A DNA stretch of 64,000 nucleotides from Denitromonas iodatirespirans (GTDB lineage Bacteria > Pseudomonadota > Gammaproteobacteria > Burkholderiales > Rhodocyclaceae): positions 1 to 64,000 of the forward strand of contig NZ_JAEKFT010000015.1 of NCBI RefSeq assembly GCF_018524365.1, in the 5' to 3' direction. The notes beneath the pieces were generated by a model that did no database searches, was not told where the DNA came from, and saw only the letters and a program-made list of their open reading frames with translations. Below are positions 63,120 through 64,000 of the stretch, piece by piece (the first letter of the stretch is position 1; every line of letters begins with the position of its first letter). A program made the translations under genes and the position numbers.

Positions 63120-63809
63120 TCAAGCGTCCTCGCGGCCGATGAGGCGATAGGTCAGCGCGCCGAGAATCGCGCCGACGATCGGTGCCAGCCAGAACAGCCA
63201 CAACTGGCCGACCGCCCAGTCGCCGACGAACAGCGCCACGCCGGTGCTGCGCGCCGGGTTCACCGAGGTGTTGGTGACCGGGATGCTGATCAGGTGGATG
63301 AGCGTCAGCGCCAGGCCGATGGCAATCGGTGCGAAGCCGGCCGGGGCGCGACGGTCGGTGGCACCGAGGATCACCAGCAGGAAGAACATCGTCATCACCA
63401 CTTCGGTGAGCAGCGCGGCGGTGAGCGAATAGCCACCGGGCGAGTGCGCGCCGTAGCCGTTCGAGGCGAAGCCGGCCGAGACGTCGAAGCCCGGCGCGCC
63501 GCTGGCGATGACATAGAGCACGCCGCCGGCAACGATGGCGCCGGCCACCTGGGCCGCGATGTAGGGCAGCAGCCGGCTGGCCGGGAAGCGGCCGCCGGCC
63601 CACAGGCCGATCGATACCGCCGGGTTGAGGTGGCAGCCCGAGATGTGGCCGATGGTAAAGGCCATGGTCAGCACCGTCAGGCCGAAGGCCAGCGCCACGC
63701 CATGCAGGCCGATGCCGACCTCGGGAAATGCCGCTGCCAGCACCGCGCTGCCGCAGCCGCCCAGCACCAGCCAGAAGGTCCCCAGGAATTCCGCGCCATA
63801 GATTTTCAT
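63120..63809 (-). CDS. aqpZ: Aquaporin Z
   Basis: A 229-residue water channel of the MIP family. Six helices and two NPA half-helices are visible: [13 protein letters not shown] (about residue 62) and [15 protein letters not shown] (about residue 185), with the arginine after the second NPA that forms the selectivity filter. The family N terminus [25 protein letters not shown] fixes the start at ATG 63809; the open frame continues upstream but is not conserved. The absence of the aspartate that marks glycerol facilitators after the second NPA supports a water channel. Confidence 0.96.
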   Translation of the reverse strand: MKIYGAEFLGTFWLVLGGCGSAVLAAAFPEVGIGLHGVALAFGLTVLTMAFTIGHISGCHLNPAVSIGLWAGGRFPASRLLPYIAAQVAGAIVAGGVLYVIASGAPGFDVSAGFASNGYGAHSPGGYSLTAALLTEVVMTMFFLLVILGATDRRAPAGFAPIAIGLALTLIHLISIPVTNTSVNPARSTGVALFVGDWAVGQLWLFWLAPIVGAILGALTYRLIGREDA

Positions 63810-64000
63810 TGTCGATCTCTCGATAGGATTGGAGCGCGCACTGTATGAGCGGGAGCGGGGGGCGGCAATGCGCATGGCGTTAAATCCTGCGTCATGGCGG
63901 TGACGATGTGTGTCGGGGGCGCGTGGCCGTCGGGCTTGCGTCTGCGGGCGGGGTTCGGGCACGATCGGCGCGCGGGCGCGTCGCCCGTTTTTCCGGAGAG

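Overview
The window reads as one continuous high-GC chromosome segment from a denitrifying betaproteobacterium, most likely of the Rhodocyclales/Zoogloeaceae group (Thauera, Azoarcus or Zoogloea relatives). This rests on the cytochrome cd1 denitrification genes, a fused NirDL, the PrsK/PrsR/PrsT set of PEP-CTERM/exosortase exopolysaccharide systems, and an ADP-forming acyl-CoA synthetase flanked by crotonases. The assignment is inference from gene content; no rRNA is present. I see no prophage, insertion sequence or CRISPR array. 

Layout. (1) 1-3.1 kb: a type IV pilin whose leader is broken by an in-frame TAA, a gene-poor stretch, purB and a small DUF2322-like gene. (2) 3.1-9.5 kb, minus strand: queA-tgt-yajC-secD-[four-helix-bundle gene]-secF-small membrane protein, then a divergent tRNA-Leu(CAA). 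(3) 9.6-22.8 kb: an esterase, then the nir locus: nirE divergent from nirS-nirT-nirB; nirC-nirF-nirDL-nirG-nirH; an opposed HD-GYP gene; nirJ-nirN. Three FNR/Dnr-type boxes sit in front of nirE/nirS, nirC and nirJ, so nitrite reductase, its electron donors and heme d1 synthesis look like one oxygen/NO-responsive regulon. The HD-GYP gene shares the third box region. (4) 22.8-33.7 kb: PEP-CTERM-associated sugar transferase, prsK, prsR, prsT, a UDP-sugar dehydrogenase, a lytic transglycosylase and a trypsin-like protease, which together suggest a regulated exopolysaccharide/envelope module. (5) 33.8-42.4 kb: flavin reductase, a Cys-rich secreted protein, then a minus-strand run of thioredoxin, Fe-S protein, NarL-type two-component system and a tight five-gene operon (Sel1 protein, ExbB-like channel, DUF2149/ExbD-like protein, second Sel1 protein, cupin). 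This operon is the best candidate for an undescribed system. A diguanylate cyclase follows. (6) 42.4-52.4 kb: ABC exporter, old-yellow-enzyme homologue, and a lower-GC accessory stretch (DUF3592, gamma-glutamylcyclotransferase, cupin, VOC protein, AraC regulator) with two copies of an interspersed repeat, then a BCCT transporter divergent from a D-amino-acid dehydrogenase. (7) 52.5-57.4 kb: TonB-dependent receptor, DUF4198 protein and DUF1624-like membrane protein, in an iron-like operon, plus a small secreted protein. (8) 57.7-64 kb: RpiR-type regulator, crotonase, ADP-forming acyl-CoA synthetase, second crotonase lacking both usual catalytic acids, a small exported protein and aquaporin Z.

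Start codons were adjusted by reading ribosome binding sites and signal peptides, so several starts are internal to the longest open frame. Functional names are from family recognition by eye; no database search was run.
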